From assembly GCA_019117005.1 (NCBI GenBank), contig DXAO01000033.1:1-64000 (forward strand): a DNA stretch of 64,000 nt, in the 5' to 3' direction. Positions 10,621 to 22,504 of the stretch are shown here, in pieces. The stretch is from Candidatus Collinsella stercoripullorum (GTDB lineage Bacteria > Actinomycetota > Coriobacteriia > Coriobacteriales > Coriobacteriaceae). Within the stretch, counting starts at the first letter, position 1. Each line of letters begins with the position of its first letter. The notes below the pieces were generated by a model. It searched no databases and was not told the origin of the DNA. It saw only the letters and a list, made by a program, of their open reading frames with translations. Position numbers and translations under genes: made by a program.

Positions 10621-10962
10621 ATGGATAACGAGAAGCTTAAAGCCGCTGGGATCGACGTCGACGATGCGCTCGCTCGTCTGATGGGAAGCCAGGCGCTATT
10701 GGAGCGCCTGCTGGGAAAGTTCACCGCCGATCAGAACATGGCGCGCCTTGAGGACGCCGCGGCGTCAGGGGATGCCGCATCCGGGTTCGAGGCCGCGCAC
10801 GCGCTCAAGGGCGTATGCGGCAACCTGTCCATGACGAGGTTGTTCGAGCTCACGTCTCGTCAGTGCGATCTGTTCCGCTCCGGCGACGCTGTTTCGGCCT
10901 TTGCGCTCGTCGGGGATGTGAGGGCAGCTTACGACGCGGCACTTGCAGCCATCGCCGATTAG
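10621..10962 (+). CDS. Hpt histidine phosphotransfer protein
   Basis: This encodes 113 aa from ATG 10621, two bases after the HD-GYP stop, with GGGAAAG upstream. An in-frame extension to 10537 would overlap the previous gene and is not favoured. It is an all-helical Hpt domain with the phosphorylated His 60 in AHALKGVCGNL. It would shuttle phosphate between the hybrid kinases' receiver domains and the REC-HD-GYP protein. It completes the operon as a self-contained phosphorelay. Confidence 0.85.
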   Translation: MDNEKLKAAGIDVDDALARLMGSQALLERLLGKFTADQNMARLEDAAASGDAASGFEAAHALKGVCGNLSMTRLFELTSRQCDLFRSGDAVSAFALVGDVRAAYDAALAAIAD

Positions 10963-11013
10963 CGCTTTGCCGTGACCGCGCATGGGCCGACGCGCTGCGC
11001 GGCGATTCGCCGC

Positions 11014-11046
11014 CGTGCCGCATGACGGATTCGCCCATGCGGCACG
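11014..11046. terminator. Hairpin between convergent signalling operon and pdxY
   Basis: An 11-bp perfect stem (11014-11024 with 11036-11046) has an 11-base loop. It lies between the two convergent genes, so it could end transcription from either side. There is no clear U-tract. A second, imperfect inverted repeat sits at about 11052-11103. Confidence 0.4.
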
Positions 11047-11132
11047 ATGCCAAGAGCTCCCCGCCCTGTTCGCGGCGGACGCTCGGCGGGGGCAGGGAGC
11101 TTGAGGGCGGCATGGATTTAATGAAAGCGAGC

Positions 11133-12026
11133 CTACTTGAGCAGATAGGCTATGCGTCCGAGCATGGTCTCAAACGACACGCCGCGCTCGCGGAACTGCG
11201 GTTGCTCGGCTGATACGAGCATGGCGTCGTGCACGAAGCTGCCGGCGAAGTGCACCGACTCCTCGAGCGTGCGGCCGGCCATGACGGCGGCCAGCAGGCA
11301 CGAGCAGTACAGATCTCCGGTGCCGTGCAGCATGTAGGGCAGGTACTCGTTGCCGGCGGCGAAGAAGGCGCCGCCCTTGGTGCCCACGAAGTTGCGGATC
11401 TTGCCGTCGCCGCGCTGGATGCCCTTGAGAACGACCGTCTTGGCTCCCTTTGCGAGCAGCGCATCCACCATGCGGTGCGCCTCGTCGTCGGTGATATCCT
11501 CGCCCGCCCAGCTGTCGCCGATGGGCTCGCCCAAGATGATCGCCGCTTCGGTGAGGTTGGGCGTCAGGATGTCGGCGCCCTCGGCGAGCAGCGCCATGGC
11601 TTGGCAAAGCTCCGGCGTGTAGGTGGGGTATACCTTGCCGTGGTCGGCCATGACGGGGTCTACGACGCGCAGCGCCTCGGGATACATGGCGTACAGGTCG
11701 CGAATGCGGTCGACCTGCTCGGGGGCGCCCAGAAAGCCCGAGTACACGGCGTCGATCTGAACGCCGATGTTCTTCCAGGCAGCGAGGTAGTCGGGCAGCA
11801 TGTCGGTGGTGTCGTGCATGTACCAGCCGGGGAAGGCGGTGTGCGACGAGAAAAGCGACGTGGGAACGGGGCAGACGTCGCAGCCAGCGGCCGAGAGCAC
11901 CGGGATGGCGACTCCCAGCGAGCACTTGCCGTAGCCGCACATGTCGTGGACGGCGGCCACACGGGGAATGTAGGCCCCTTCGCGCTGGTAGAGGGGCTGG
12001 TTTGGGCTGGTGATAGCGTTGGACAT
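11133..12026 (-). CDS. pdxY: Pyridoxal/pyridoxamine kinase
   Basis: This encodes 297 aa starting at ATG 12026, preceded by a purine-rich GAAAGAGAG. An in-frame ATG 81 bases further up lacks a site. It belongs to the ribokinase/PfkB superfamily and phosphorylates pyridoxal or pyridoxamine with ATP to feed the PLP pool. Supporting motifs are AVHDMCGYGKCS near the N-terminus, TPNLTEA, and the C-terminal HGTGDLY, where GTGD holds the anion hole and catalytic Asp. It is monocistronic and divergent from carA, with convergent signalling genes downstream. Distinguishing PdxY from PdxK-type specificity is not possible from sequence alone. Confidence 0.85.
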   Translation of the reverse strand: MSNAITSPNQPLYQREGAYIPRVAAVHDMCGYGKCSLGVAIPVLSAAGCDVCPVPTSLFSSHTAFPGWYMHDTTDMLPDYLAAWKNIGVQIDAVYSGFLGAPEQVDRIRDLYAMYPEALRVVDPVMADHGKVYPTYTPELCQAMALLAEGADILTPNLTEAAIILGEPIGDSWAGEDITDDEAHRMVDALLAKGAKTVVLKGIQRGDGKIRNFVGTKGGAFFAAGNEYLPYMLHGTGDLYCSCLLAAVMAGRTLEESVHFAGSFVHDAMLVSAEQPQFRERGVSFETMLGRIAYLLK

Positions 12027-12469
12027 GGGTTTCTCTCTTTCTTCCGCGGACTTATGGACCAGCGTATGGACTCCCACCATAACGCTTTGGGCGCATGGCG
12101 ACGGCATGAATCGCCATGTTCATATTTGATAATCAAAGTAGGGGTGCTGCGGTACAGGCTGTGTGCGGACTTGAGCCTATCGGGCCCGCAGTCATCGCGT
12201 GCGGTCACCGCACCCCTTTATCGCATTCGGATAAAGGGGTGCGCGTTGTTGCGGCCGCGCGCGGCAAGCTGGATCGTTTCCGCTCAACCGGGCGGCTCGC
12301 GGGACGGCATCTTCACCAAATCAGAGCATTTTATGTATATAGAGGCAGAAAATTTACTAAATCATGAATACTTTAGCAATCTTGTCTTCTGCTTGCGAAA
12401 AAACGCCTACAATACGCCAAAGCTTTTCCAGCCTTTAAACCGGTACCGAGAGACCGAAAAGGAGAGAAC
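12027..12469. promoter_or_regulatory. Divergent pdxY/carA regulatory region
   Basis: This 443-base spacer is locally AT-rich. A 13-base palindrome TTTGATAATCAAA lies at 12125-12137. A 14-bp perfect hairpin (12209-12222 with 12230-12243, loop GCATTCG) sits in the middle. A likely carA -10 is TACAAT at 12408-12413, with TTGTCT at 12382-12387 as a widely spaced -35. AT-rich sequence at 12330-12380 could act as an UP element. The carA RBS is AAGGAGAG just before 12470. I see no recognisable pyrimidine attenuator, because the predicted leader is only ~50 bases long. Confidence 0.45.
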
Positions 12470-13900
12470 ATGGAGCTTGGCACCAAACGTACCGTGAAAG
12501 CGGGCATCGGCGCGCAGAAGGCCGCCCCGAGCGAGCTCGCGCAACGCATCATCCAGCAGACAAGTAAAGGTTATCGCGGTCCCGCTATCCTCATGTTGGA
12601 GGACGGGACCGTTTTTTACGGTCGAGCGTGCGGCGCGGCGGGCACTTCGACCGGCGAGGTCTGCTTCAACACCTCGCTTGAGGGCTACTTCGAGGTCCTG
12701 ACCGACCCGAGCTACGCCGGCCAGATCGTGACCATGACCTACCCGCAGATTGGAAACTACGGCATCGACCCCGCCGATGTGCAGAGCGCCTACCCCGGCG
12801 GCGTCGAGCGCGGCGCGAACGCGCCGGCGCTGCGCGGCATGATCGTACACGACATGTGCGCGACGCCCTCCAACTGGCGCAGCAGCCTGAGTGTGCCCGC
12901 CTACCTCGAGCAGCAGGGTATCGTGGCGATCGAGGGCGTGGACACGCGCGCGCTCGTGCGTCACCTGCGCGATCACGGCGCCCAGAAGGGAATCGTGTCC
13001 ACCGAGGTCTTCGAGCTCGCCGAGCTCGCCGAGCTGCTCGAGGCGGCACCGAGCCTGGTCGGGCAAAACCTCGTGAGCACCGTGAGCTGCACCGAGCCGT
13101 ACGCCTATACAGCCGCCGACCTCCCCGTGCAGCACGCTTTCGCCTCCGCCGCTGCCGCCGAGGCCGGGCGCTACCGCGTTGTCGCCTACGACTGCGGCAT
13201 CAAGCGGGGCATCCTTGAGGGGCTTGCCCGCGTCGGCTGCGATCTCACCGTGGTGCCGTGGGACACGTCGGCAGAGGATGTGCTCGCGCTCGATCCCGAC
13301 GGCGTCTTTCTCTCCAACGGCCCGGGCGACCCGGACGCGGTGGACAAGACCTATGCCCAGGTGGAGAAGCTCATCGGGCGTGTGCCGCTGTTCGGCATCT
13401 GCCTGGGACACCAGATGGTCAGCCTCGCGTGCGGCGCCAAGATGGAGAAACTCAAGTTCGGCCACCGTGGGGGCAACCAGCCTGTCATGAACCTGTTGTC
13501 GCGCCGCGTGGAGATCACCGCGCAAAACCATGGTTTCGGCCTGGTGTTTCCGACGCTTGGCGAGCTCGATCCCGAGCTTTCGGGCGGCGTCGCCGAGCAT
13601 CCCGCCGACGGCGATCTGCGGTTCTGGGTCGAGCGCGGTATCGCGCCCGTCGTCCGCAACGAGCGCTTCGGCCGCATCCGCCTCACGCACGTGAACCTCA
13701 ACGACGGCACGGCGGAGGGCATCCAGCTGCTCGACAAGCCGGCCTTCTGCGTGCAGTACCATCCCGAGGCAGCGCCCGGCCCCACCGATGCGCACTACCT
13801 GTTCACGGCGTTCGCGCGTCTCATGGACGACGATCCGGACTACCTGAACATCGACATCGCCACCGACCGCCTTGCCGGCTGGACCTTCGCCAGCGAATAG
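12470..13900 (+). CDS. carA: Carbamoyl-phosphate synthase, small (glutaminase) subunit
   Basis: This encodes 476 aa. It releases ammonia from glutamine and channels it to CarB for carbamoyl phosphate, used in pyrimidine and arginine synthesis. The CPSase small-chain N domain carries LEDGTVFYGRACG and NTSLEGYFEVLTDPSY. The class I glutamine amidotransferase domain has the nucleophile Cys 311 in GICLGHQ and the His-Glu pair in QYHPEAAPGP. It has about 38 extra residues before the usual start (normal CarA begins at LEDGT...), though the RBS AAGGAGAG supports the annotated ATG. An inverted repeat and a 155-base spacer precede carB. Confidence 0.95.
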   Translation: MELGTKRTVKAGIGAQKAAPSELAQRIIQQTSKGYRGPAILMLEDGTVFYGRACGAAGTSTGEVCFNTSLEGYFEVLTDPSYAGQIVTMTYPQIGNYGIDPADVQSAYPGGVERGANAPALRGMIVHDMCATPSNWRSSLSVPAYLEQQGIVAIEGVDTRALVRHLRDHGAQKGIVSTEVFELAELAELLEAAPSLVGQNLVSTVSCTEPYAYTAADLPVQHAFASAAAAEAGRYRVVAYDCGIKRGILEGLARVGCDLTVVPWDTSAEDVLALDPDGVFLSNGPGDPDAVDKTYAQVEKLIGRVPLFGICLGHQMVSLACGAKMEKLKFGHRGGNQPVMNLLSRRVEITAQNHGFGLVFPTLGELDPELSGGVAEHPADGDLRFWVERGIAPVVRNERFGRIRLTHVNLNDGTAEGIQLLDKPAFCVQYHPEAAPGPTDAHYLFTAFARLMDDDPDYLNIDIATDRLAGWTFASE

Positions 13901-13916
13901 CGACGGGCTGCTGCAA

Positions 13917-13953
13917 GATGACTCAAAATGAGCCCGTCCCATTTTGAGTCATC
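13917..13953. repeat. Palindromic intergenic element between carA and carB (REP-like)
   Basis: A 14-bp perfect stem (GATGACTCAAAATG at 13917-13930 with its complement at 13940-13953) encloses a 9-base loop AGCCCGTCC. The loop resembles the CGAACCCGTCCCC core of the repeat units at 39315 and 44859, so it is probably a divergent member of the same family. It could also lower carB expression relative to carA. Confidence 0.55.
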
Positions 13954-14055
13954 GACTGACGATCACAAAGACGGCTTTCCCATGCGCGGCGACCGGCGGC
14001 TGAACGCCGACGTCCGGCATCTGGGAAAGGCGAAGGGATAGAGAAGAGAATCACC

Positions 14056-17346
<3,291 letters not shown>

Positions 17347-17442
17347 CCGCCGCGGCGCGCACGACGCATGCGGATGAGTCACATGCAGGGGCGGGCCCGG
17401 GTCATGGCATGACGGGCGGGGATGCCGCCCGACCTCGAGCCG

Positions 17443-17484
17443 AAGGGCGCCGCGGACGGGTTTGCGTCCGCGGCGCCCTTTTCG
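17443..17484 (+). terminator. Intrinsic terminator after carB
   Basis: A 15-bp perfect stem (17443-17457 with 17466-17480) and an 8-base loop are followed by TTCG, with the T-run overlapping the stem end (CCCTTTTC). It is a good Rho-independent terminator for carAB. Confidence 0.75.
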
Positions 17485-17580
17485 TGCCGCGCGGGGAGGG
17501 GGCGGGGTGGCCCCGCCGCGGGGCCGATTCGCCCGTTCCGGTGCTCCGTCGCGGGGGTCGGTCCGGTGTCGGAGGCGCGC

Positions 17581-17845
17581 CGGACAGGTACCGGGAATCC
17601 GATACCAAACGGTATGGCCGATGTGATACCGGTAGCATTAATCTGATACCAGTTAATACCACTCACCTGTTTGCAACAGCCGTTTGCGGAAACGGATGGG
17701 GAACGCACCACGTTTTACGTGAGTCTTACACATACCGATAGTTTCGGTGGATTATTAGGTTGCTTGAAAAAACTGGTACGTACCAGCATGCCACCGGACG
17801 AATCTCCAATCGGTTGTCTCCAATCGGATCGGGAAGGGAGAGCAC
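17581..17845 (+). promoter_or_regulatory. GH31 upstream region with iterated GATACC motifs and a CTGGTACGTACCAG palindrome
   Basis: GATACC occurs at 17601-17606, 17625-17630 and 17645-17650, with GGTACC at 17587 and AATACC at 17655. A perfect palindrome CTGGTACGTACCAG lies at 17773-17786. The segment is clearly less GC-rich than its surroundings. A possible promoter is TTTACG (17714-17719) with GATAGT (17737-17742) at 17-base spacing, which is weak. The RBS is GGGAAGGGAG just before ATG 17846. The repeated motif suggests a multi-site operator. The regulator is not identified. Confidence 0.45.
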
Positions 17846-20800
17846 ATGCGCAAACCAATCGGCACATGGATCATGAGGGGAGGGGTCTGCGCCGTCTTCG
17901 CGACGTCGCTCGCGTTCGCGGGCGGGGTGCCCACGACCGCGTACGCGGATGCGTCGCAGGCTTCCAGCTTCGAGGGCACGCTGACCTCGGCTGTCTCCGC
18001 GCGCGTCGACGAGTCGACCCCGTACGTGGCCTACGTCACCTTCAACGACAACGTGACCGCCAAGATCACGTTCCTCGAGGCCGGGATCTTCCGTTACAAC
18101 GTCGACCTGTCCGGCGAGTTCTCGAACTACGCCACGCCGCGCAGCAAAGATCATGTCGCGAAGATCCAGGCCCAGCCCGACAGCTCGGGCAAGTACGCCC
18201 ATCCGAAGGCGAGCACCGGCGAGACCGACACGGCGGTCACGGTGACCGACGGCACCGTCACCCTGTCCTTCGAGAAGGCGACCGGCAAGCTGACCGTCCT
18301 GAACAAGGAGGGCGAGGTCGTCTTCGAGGAGTCCGAGGCTCTGACCATCACCGGCAACGGGACCACGCAGAAGCTCGTGCGCCAGGACGGCGAGAACTTC
18401 TTCGGCGGCGGCACCCAGAACGGCCGCTTCCTGCACACCGGTGACACCATCCAGGTCGCCAACACCAACAACTGGGTTGACGGCGGCGTCGCCTCGCCCA
18501 ATCCGTTCTATTGGACCAGCGACGGCTACGGCGTGCTGCGGAACACCTTCGCCGAGGGCTCCTACGACTTCGGCGATACCGATGCGAACACGGTTGCCGC
18601 GAAGCACGCGGACGGCGAGTTCGACGCGTACTACTTCGTGTCCGATGACGCCGGCTCCTCGTCCACCACGCCGATCGCGCAGGACCTGCTGCAGGACTAC
18701 TTCACGGTGACCGGCGATCCCGTCCTGCTGCCCGAGTACGCGTTCTACCTCGGCCATCTGAACGCCTACAACCGCGACGGCTGGTCGGACACCCAGCAGG
18801 GCGGCGGCCAGGCCTGGACCATCAAGGGTTCCGAGTCCGCCGACACGCCGGCCACCGACGGCGAGGGCGGCAACACCACCTACGAGTACGGCCGCGGTGA
18901 CGGCTACGTCGTGCCCGAGGGCATGACGGCCGAGTCGCTGAACGGTCCCGACGAGGTGCTGACCGAGTCCGCGGACAACTATAAGGGCAAGACGCCCTAC
19001 GAGTACTCCGCCCGTGCCGTCATCGACGAGTACGGCGACAACGATATGCCGCTCGGCTGGTTCCTTCCCAACGACGGCTACGGTGCGGGCTACGGCCATA
19101 ACGGCTACGAGAAAACCGGCGGTCTCGGCGAGAACGGCGAGAGCCTGCCCGAGCGCTTGGCTGCCGTGGATGCCAACGTGCAGAACCTCGCCAAGTTCAC
19201 CGAGTATGCCAACGCCAACGGCGTCGAAACGGGCTTGTGGACCCAGTCGAACCTCACGCCCGATTCCAACGAGGGTACCCAGTGGCAGAAGCTGCGCGAC
19301 TTCGAGGCCGAGGTCACCAAGGGTGGCGTCTCCGCGCTTAAGACGGACGTCGCATGGGTCGGTTCGGGCTACTCCTTCGGTCTGAACGGCACCAAGCAGG
19401 CCTACGATATCGTGACCACCAAGGCCGAGGAGCGACCCAATATCGTCACGCTCGACGGCTGGGCGGGCACGCAGCGCTTCGGCGGCATCTGGACCGGCGA
19501 CCAGACCGGCGGCAACTGGGAGTACATCCGCTTCCACATCCCGACCTACATCGGTCAGAGCCTGTCGGGCAACCCCAACATCGGCTCGGACATGGACGGC
19601 ATCTTCGGTGGCGGCCCGCTGATCGCCACGCGCGACTACCAGTGGAAGACCTTCACGCCGCTCATGCTCGACATGGACGGCTGGGGAAGCCTCGCCAAGG
19701 GCCCCTACGTCCACGGCGACCCCTACACCGGCATCAGCCGCATGTACCTCAAGCTCAAGTCCCAGCTCATGCCCTACATCTACACGAGCGCGGCCTCCGC
19801 GGCCAACGTCGAGGGCTGGACGGGTAACGACGACGCGGGCCTGCCCATGATCCGCGCCATGCTGCTCGAGGACGATTCCGAGTACGCGGCGAGCGAGGCC
19901 ACGCAGTACCAGTACATGTTCGGTGGCGACTTCCTCGTGGCGCCCGTCTACCAGGACACCGCGTCCGACGGGAGCGGCAACGACATCCGCAACAACATCT
20001 ACCTGCCGGGCGATTCGAACGACATCTGGATCGACTACTGGACGGGCGAGCAGTACCGCGGCGGCCAGGTGCTCAACAACTACGACGCCCCGCTGTGGAA
20101 GCTTCCCCTGTTCGTCAAGGCGAACGCCATCGTGCCCATGTACGAGGCCAACAACAACCCCCAGGAGGTCACGGACAGCAACCCAGACGGCCTGGACAAG
20201 ACCTCGCGCATCGTGGACTTCTATCCCATCGCCGGCGACAACAGCTACACCTCCTATGAGGATGACGGTTCCTCCATCACCAACGCGACGGAGAAGGACG
20301 AGGAGTACGGCACGATCGACAAGATCGACTACAACGGTCATGTCGAGACGGTCTTCGAGTCCAGCGTCAAGGGCGACACCGCGACCTTCACGGCGAACGC
20401 CTCCACGGGCGGCTACAACGGGTACGATTCCACCCGCTCCACCACGTTCAAGGTGAGCGTGTCGGCCAAGCCCGAGAGCATCGTCGCCGCGAACGGCGGC
20501 TCCGAGCTCAAGGTGACGGAAGTCGACAGCAGGGACGCCTTCGACGAGGCCGTTCCCGCCGCAGGCGCGGCCGTGTACTTCTACGACGAGTCCCCCGTCA
20601 TCGAGACCTTCGCGCCCGAGGAGGAGGAGAAGGTCGCCGAGATGGTGAAGGACGTCAAGCGCACGCCCAAGGTGCTCGTCAAGTTCGCCGAGACCGACGT
20701 TGCCGCCGCCGCTCAGACCCTCACGATCAAGGGCTTCGAGAACAACGGCGAGCTTCCCGCCGACCAGCTGAACGAGAGCCTGGCCGCTCCGGCGGACCTT

Positions 20801-22504
20801 GCGGCTCCCGAGGACGCCAAGACCCCGACGAGCATCAAGCTCACGTGGAGCGCGGTCGCCGATGCCACGAGCTATGAGCTCAAGGTCGACGGCACGGTGT
20901 TCTCCGTGGGTGATGCGACCGAGTACGAGCACGTCGACCTTGCCTACAACAGCACCCACACCTACCAGGTGCGCTCGCGCAACGCCGACGGCTATTCGGC
21001 GTGGAGCGAGCCCGAGCTCACGACTGCCTCGCTTGAGGACCCGTGGCGCAACGTTCCCACGCCGGTGAGCGTCGACTACGCGGGCGGCGAGGACTGGGGC
21101 GCGATCGACAACGCGTTCGATCACGACTACAACAACATGTTCCACTCGTCCAACGGCACCGAGATGGGCATCCCCATGACCATCGACTACGGCGAGGCGT
21201 ATGCGCTCGACAAGTTCGTGTACACGCCGCGCCAGGACAACGGCGGCAACGGCAACATCAGCCAGATGAAGATCGAGGTCAGCCTGGACGGCGCGCACTG
21301 GACCGATTGCGGTACGCACGACTGGGATAACTCCGGCGCCGGTAAGCTGAAGTCCAAGGAAGTCGACCTGTCCGGCCATGCGGCGCGCTACCTGCGCCTG
21401 ACGCCGCTCAAGTCCAACAGCGGCCACTTCTCGGCAGCCGAGCTGGCGCTCTACAAGACCGACGACAGCACGTCGTTCGAGGTTGGCAGCACCGTCAACC
21501 CCGGTACCGTGGGCAGCGAGGACAAGACGAACCTCACCAACTACCTGGGTGTCGAGAACCGCGGCAACACGGCCGACACGTTTGCCAGCCAGATCGCCAA
21601 GGGCTTCGGCGACATCAACGCCAACGACGCCTACGACGTGTACGACTATGCGTTCACGATGTTCAAGCTCGACGGCGGCACCGCCAAGACCGATAAGGTC
21701 TCCGGCGACATCGCGCTGATTCCGAGTGCCACGTCTGCCAAGGAAGGCGACGAGATCACCGTCGACCTGTACGCCGCGGACGCCTCGGGCGTGAACGCCT
21801 ACGGCGCGCTCGTCCACTTCGCATCGGATGATTTCGAGCTGGTCGCCGACAGCATCACGCAGAGCCCCTACACCGCGAGCATGGAGAACCTCTCCATCGA
21901 CAAGGTGTTCGGTGACGGCACGAGCTCGGTCAACCTTGCGTTTGCGAACAGCGGCGACAAGAGCCTCTACAGCGGCACGGGCGTCGTGGGCTCCTTCACG
22001 CTGCGTGCCAAGCACGATGTCGACGCGGTCGCGCTCAACTCCACCGCCTGGCTCATCGGCCCGACCTACGACTTCGTGGAGGTCGTCTCCAACGGCTCCG
22101 CCCCCGAGTTCCCCGAGGCCCCCAAGCCCGAGGCAGGCGAGTACGGTCAGGATGCGTTTGAGAGCATCACGATCACCAACGACGCCGTGACCGATATCGC
22201 CGAGGACGGCAACGTCTCCAAGTTCGTCCAGCAGGAGAGCTTCGATGGCCTGTTCGATGGCGGCACAACCGACCGAAACTTCGAGTTCAAGTGGTTCCTG
22301 GGCGTCGACAGCTTCGATCAGGACATCGCCCTGCCCGCCGACATCACGTTCAACTTCGCCGCGCCCTCCGAGCTCGACAACGTGGTTGTCTACAACGGTT
22401 CCGCCGGGTCCAACGGTGCGATCAAGAGCATGAATGCGACCATCACCTTCGAGGACGACACGACGCAGGAGTTCTCGTTCGCCGAGGGAGATGCGATCCC
22501 CTAG
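17846..22504 (+). CDS. Secreted GH31 glycosidase (probable alpha-N-acetylgalactosaminidase type), ends at in-frame TAG
   Basis: This encodes 1552 aa up to a TAG at 22502, after which the same frame stays open to 24325. A signal peptide (about 1-32, ending AYADA) precedes a GH31 N-terminal domain and catalytic barrel. The nucleophile is predicted as Asp 501 in ALKTDVAWVG and the acid/base as Asp 552 in WTGDQTGGNW. The GDQ-type signature resembles GH31 alpha-GalNAcases rather than alpha-glucosidases (known of the family; substrate is inferred). Downstream are an Fn3-like domain (~residues 975-1060), an F5/8C/CBM32 domain (~1070-1205), a dockerin-like segment (DINANDAYDVYDYAF), a cohesin-like domain (~1290-1420), and the beginning of another carbohydrate-binding domain that is cut by the TAG. 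A role in O-glycan breakdown is likely. Without readthrough it would be secreted and unanchored. Confidence 0.85.
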   Translation: MRKPIGTWIMRGGVCAVFATSLAFAGGVPTTAYADASQASSFEGTLTSAVSARVDESTPYVAYVTFNDNVTAKITFLEAGIFRYNVDLSGEFSNYATPRSKDHVAKIQAQPDSSGKYAHPKASTGETDTAVTVTDGTVTLSFEKATGKLTVLNKEGEVVFEESEALTITGNGTTQKLVRQDGENFFGGGTQNGRFLHTGDTIQVANTNNWVDGGVASPNPFYWTSDGYGVLRNTFAEGSYDFGDTDANTVAAKHADGEFDAYYFVSDDAGSSSTTPIAQDLLQDYFTVTGDPVLLPEYAFYLGHLNAYNRDGWSDTQQGGGQAWTIKGSESADTPATDGEGGNTTYEYGRGDGYVVPEGMTAESLNGPDEVLTESADNYKGKTPYEYSARAVIDEYGDNDMPLGWFLPNDGYGAGYGHNGYEKTGGLGENGESLPERLAAVDANVQNLAKFTEYANANGVETGLWTQSNLTPDSNEGTQWQKLRDFEAEVTKGGVSALKTDVAWVGSGYSFGLNGTKQAYDIVTTKAEERPNIVTLDGWAGTQRFGGIWTGDQTGGNWEYIRFHIPTYIGQSLSGNPNIGSDMDGIFGGGPLIATRDYQWKTFTPLMLDMDGWGSLAKGPYVHGDPYTGISRMYLKLKSQLMPYIYTSAASAANVEGWTGNDDAGLPMIRAMLLEDDSEYAASEATQYQYMFGGDFLVAPVYQDTASDGSGNDIRNNIYLPGDSNDIWIDYWTGEQYRGGQVLNNYDAPLWKLPLFVKANAIVPMYEANNNPQEVTDSNPDGLDKTSRIVDFYPIAGDNSYTSYEDDGSSITNATEKDEEYGTIDKIDYNGHVETVFESSVKGDTATFTANASTGGYNGYDSTRSTTFKVSVSAKPESIVAANGGSELKVTEVDSRDAFDEAVPAAGAAVYFYDESPVIETFAPEEEEKVAEMVKDVKRTPKVLVKFAETDVAAAAQTLTIKGFENNGELPADQLNESLAAPADLAAPEDAKTPTSIKLTWSAVADATSYELKVDGTVFSVGDATEYEHVDLAYNSTHTYQVRSRNADGYSAWSEPELTTASLEDPWRNVPTPVSVDYAGGEDWGAIDNAFDHDYNNMFHSSNGTEMGIPMTIDYGEAYALDKFVYTPRQDNGGNGNISQMKIEVSLDGAHWTDCGTHDWDNSGAGKLKSKEVDLSGHAARYLRLTPLKSNSGHFSAAELALYKTDDSTSFEVGSTVNPGTVGSEDKTNLTNYLGVENRGNTADTFASQIAKGFGDINANDAYDVYDYAFTMFKLDGGTAKTDKVSGDIALIPSATSAKEGDEITVDLYAADASGVNAYGALVHFASDDFELVADSITQSPYTASMENLSIDKVFGDGTSSVNLAFANSGDKSLYSGTGVVGSFTLRAKHDVDAVALNSTAWLIGPTYDFVEVVSNGSAPEFPEAPKPEAGEYGQDAFESITITNDAVTDIAEDGNVSKFVQQESFDGLFDGGTTDRNFEFKWFLGVDSFDQDIALPADITFNFAAPSELDNVVVYNGSAGSNGAIKSMNATITFEDDTTQEFSFAEGDAIP
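22502..22504 (+). other. In-frame TAG dividing the GH31 surface protein
   Basis: The codons around it read GCG ATC CCC TAG ACC TTC ACG. The protein fold runs on without a break: ...FSFAEGDAIP before and TFTLQVSEENAG after fit a single beta-sandwich domain. No start codon with a convincing RBS lies just after it. It may be a nonsense mutation, a base-call error or a recoded codon. Confidence 0.85.

Noticed and set aside
12414-12469. Pyrimidine-responsive attenuator or PyrR site in the carA leader
   Set aside because: The predicted leader is only ~50 bases and no anti-terminator/terminator pair or PyrR-type loop is visible.
22502-22504. Selenocysteine as an explanation for the in-frame stop
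   Set aside because: The codon is TAG, not TGA, and the surrounding domain is a lectin fold with no redox site. Pyrrolysine is also unlikely without pyl genes in view.
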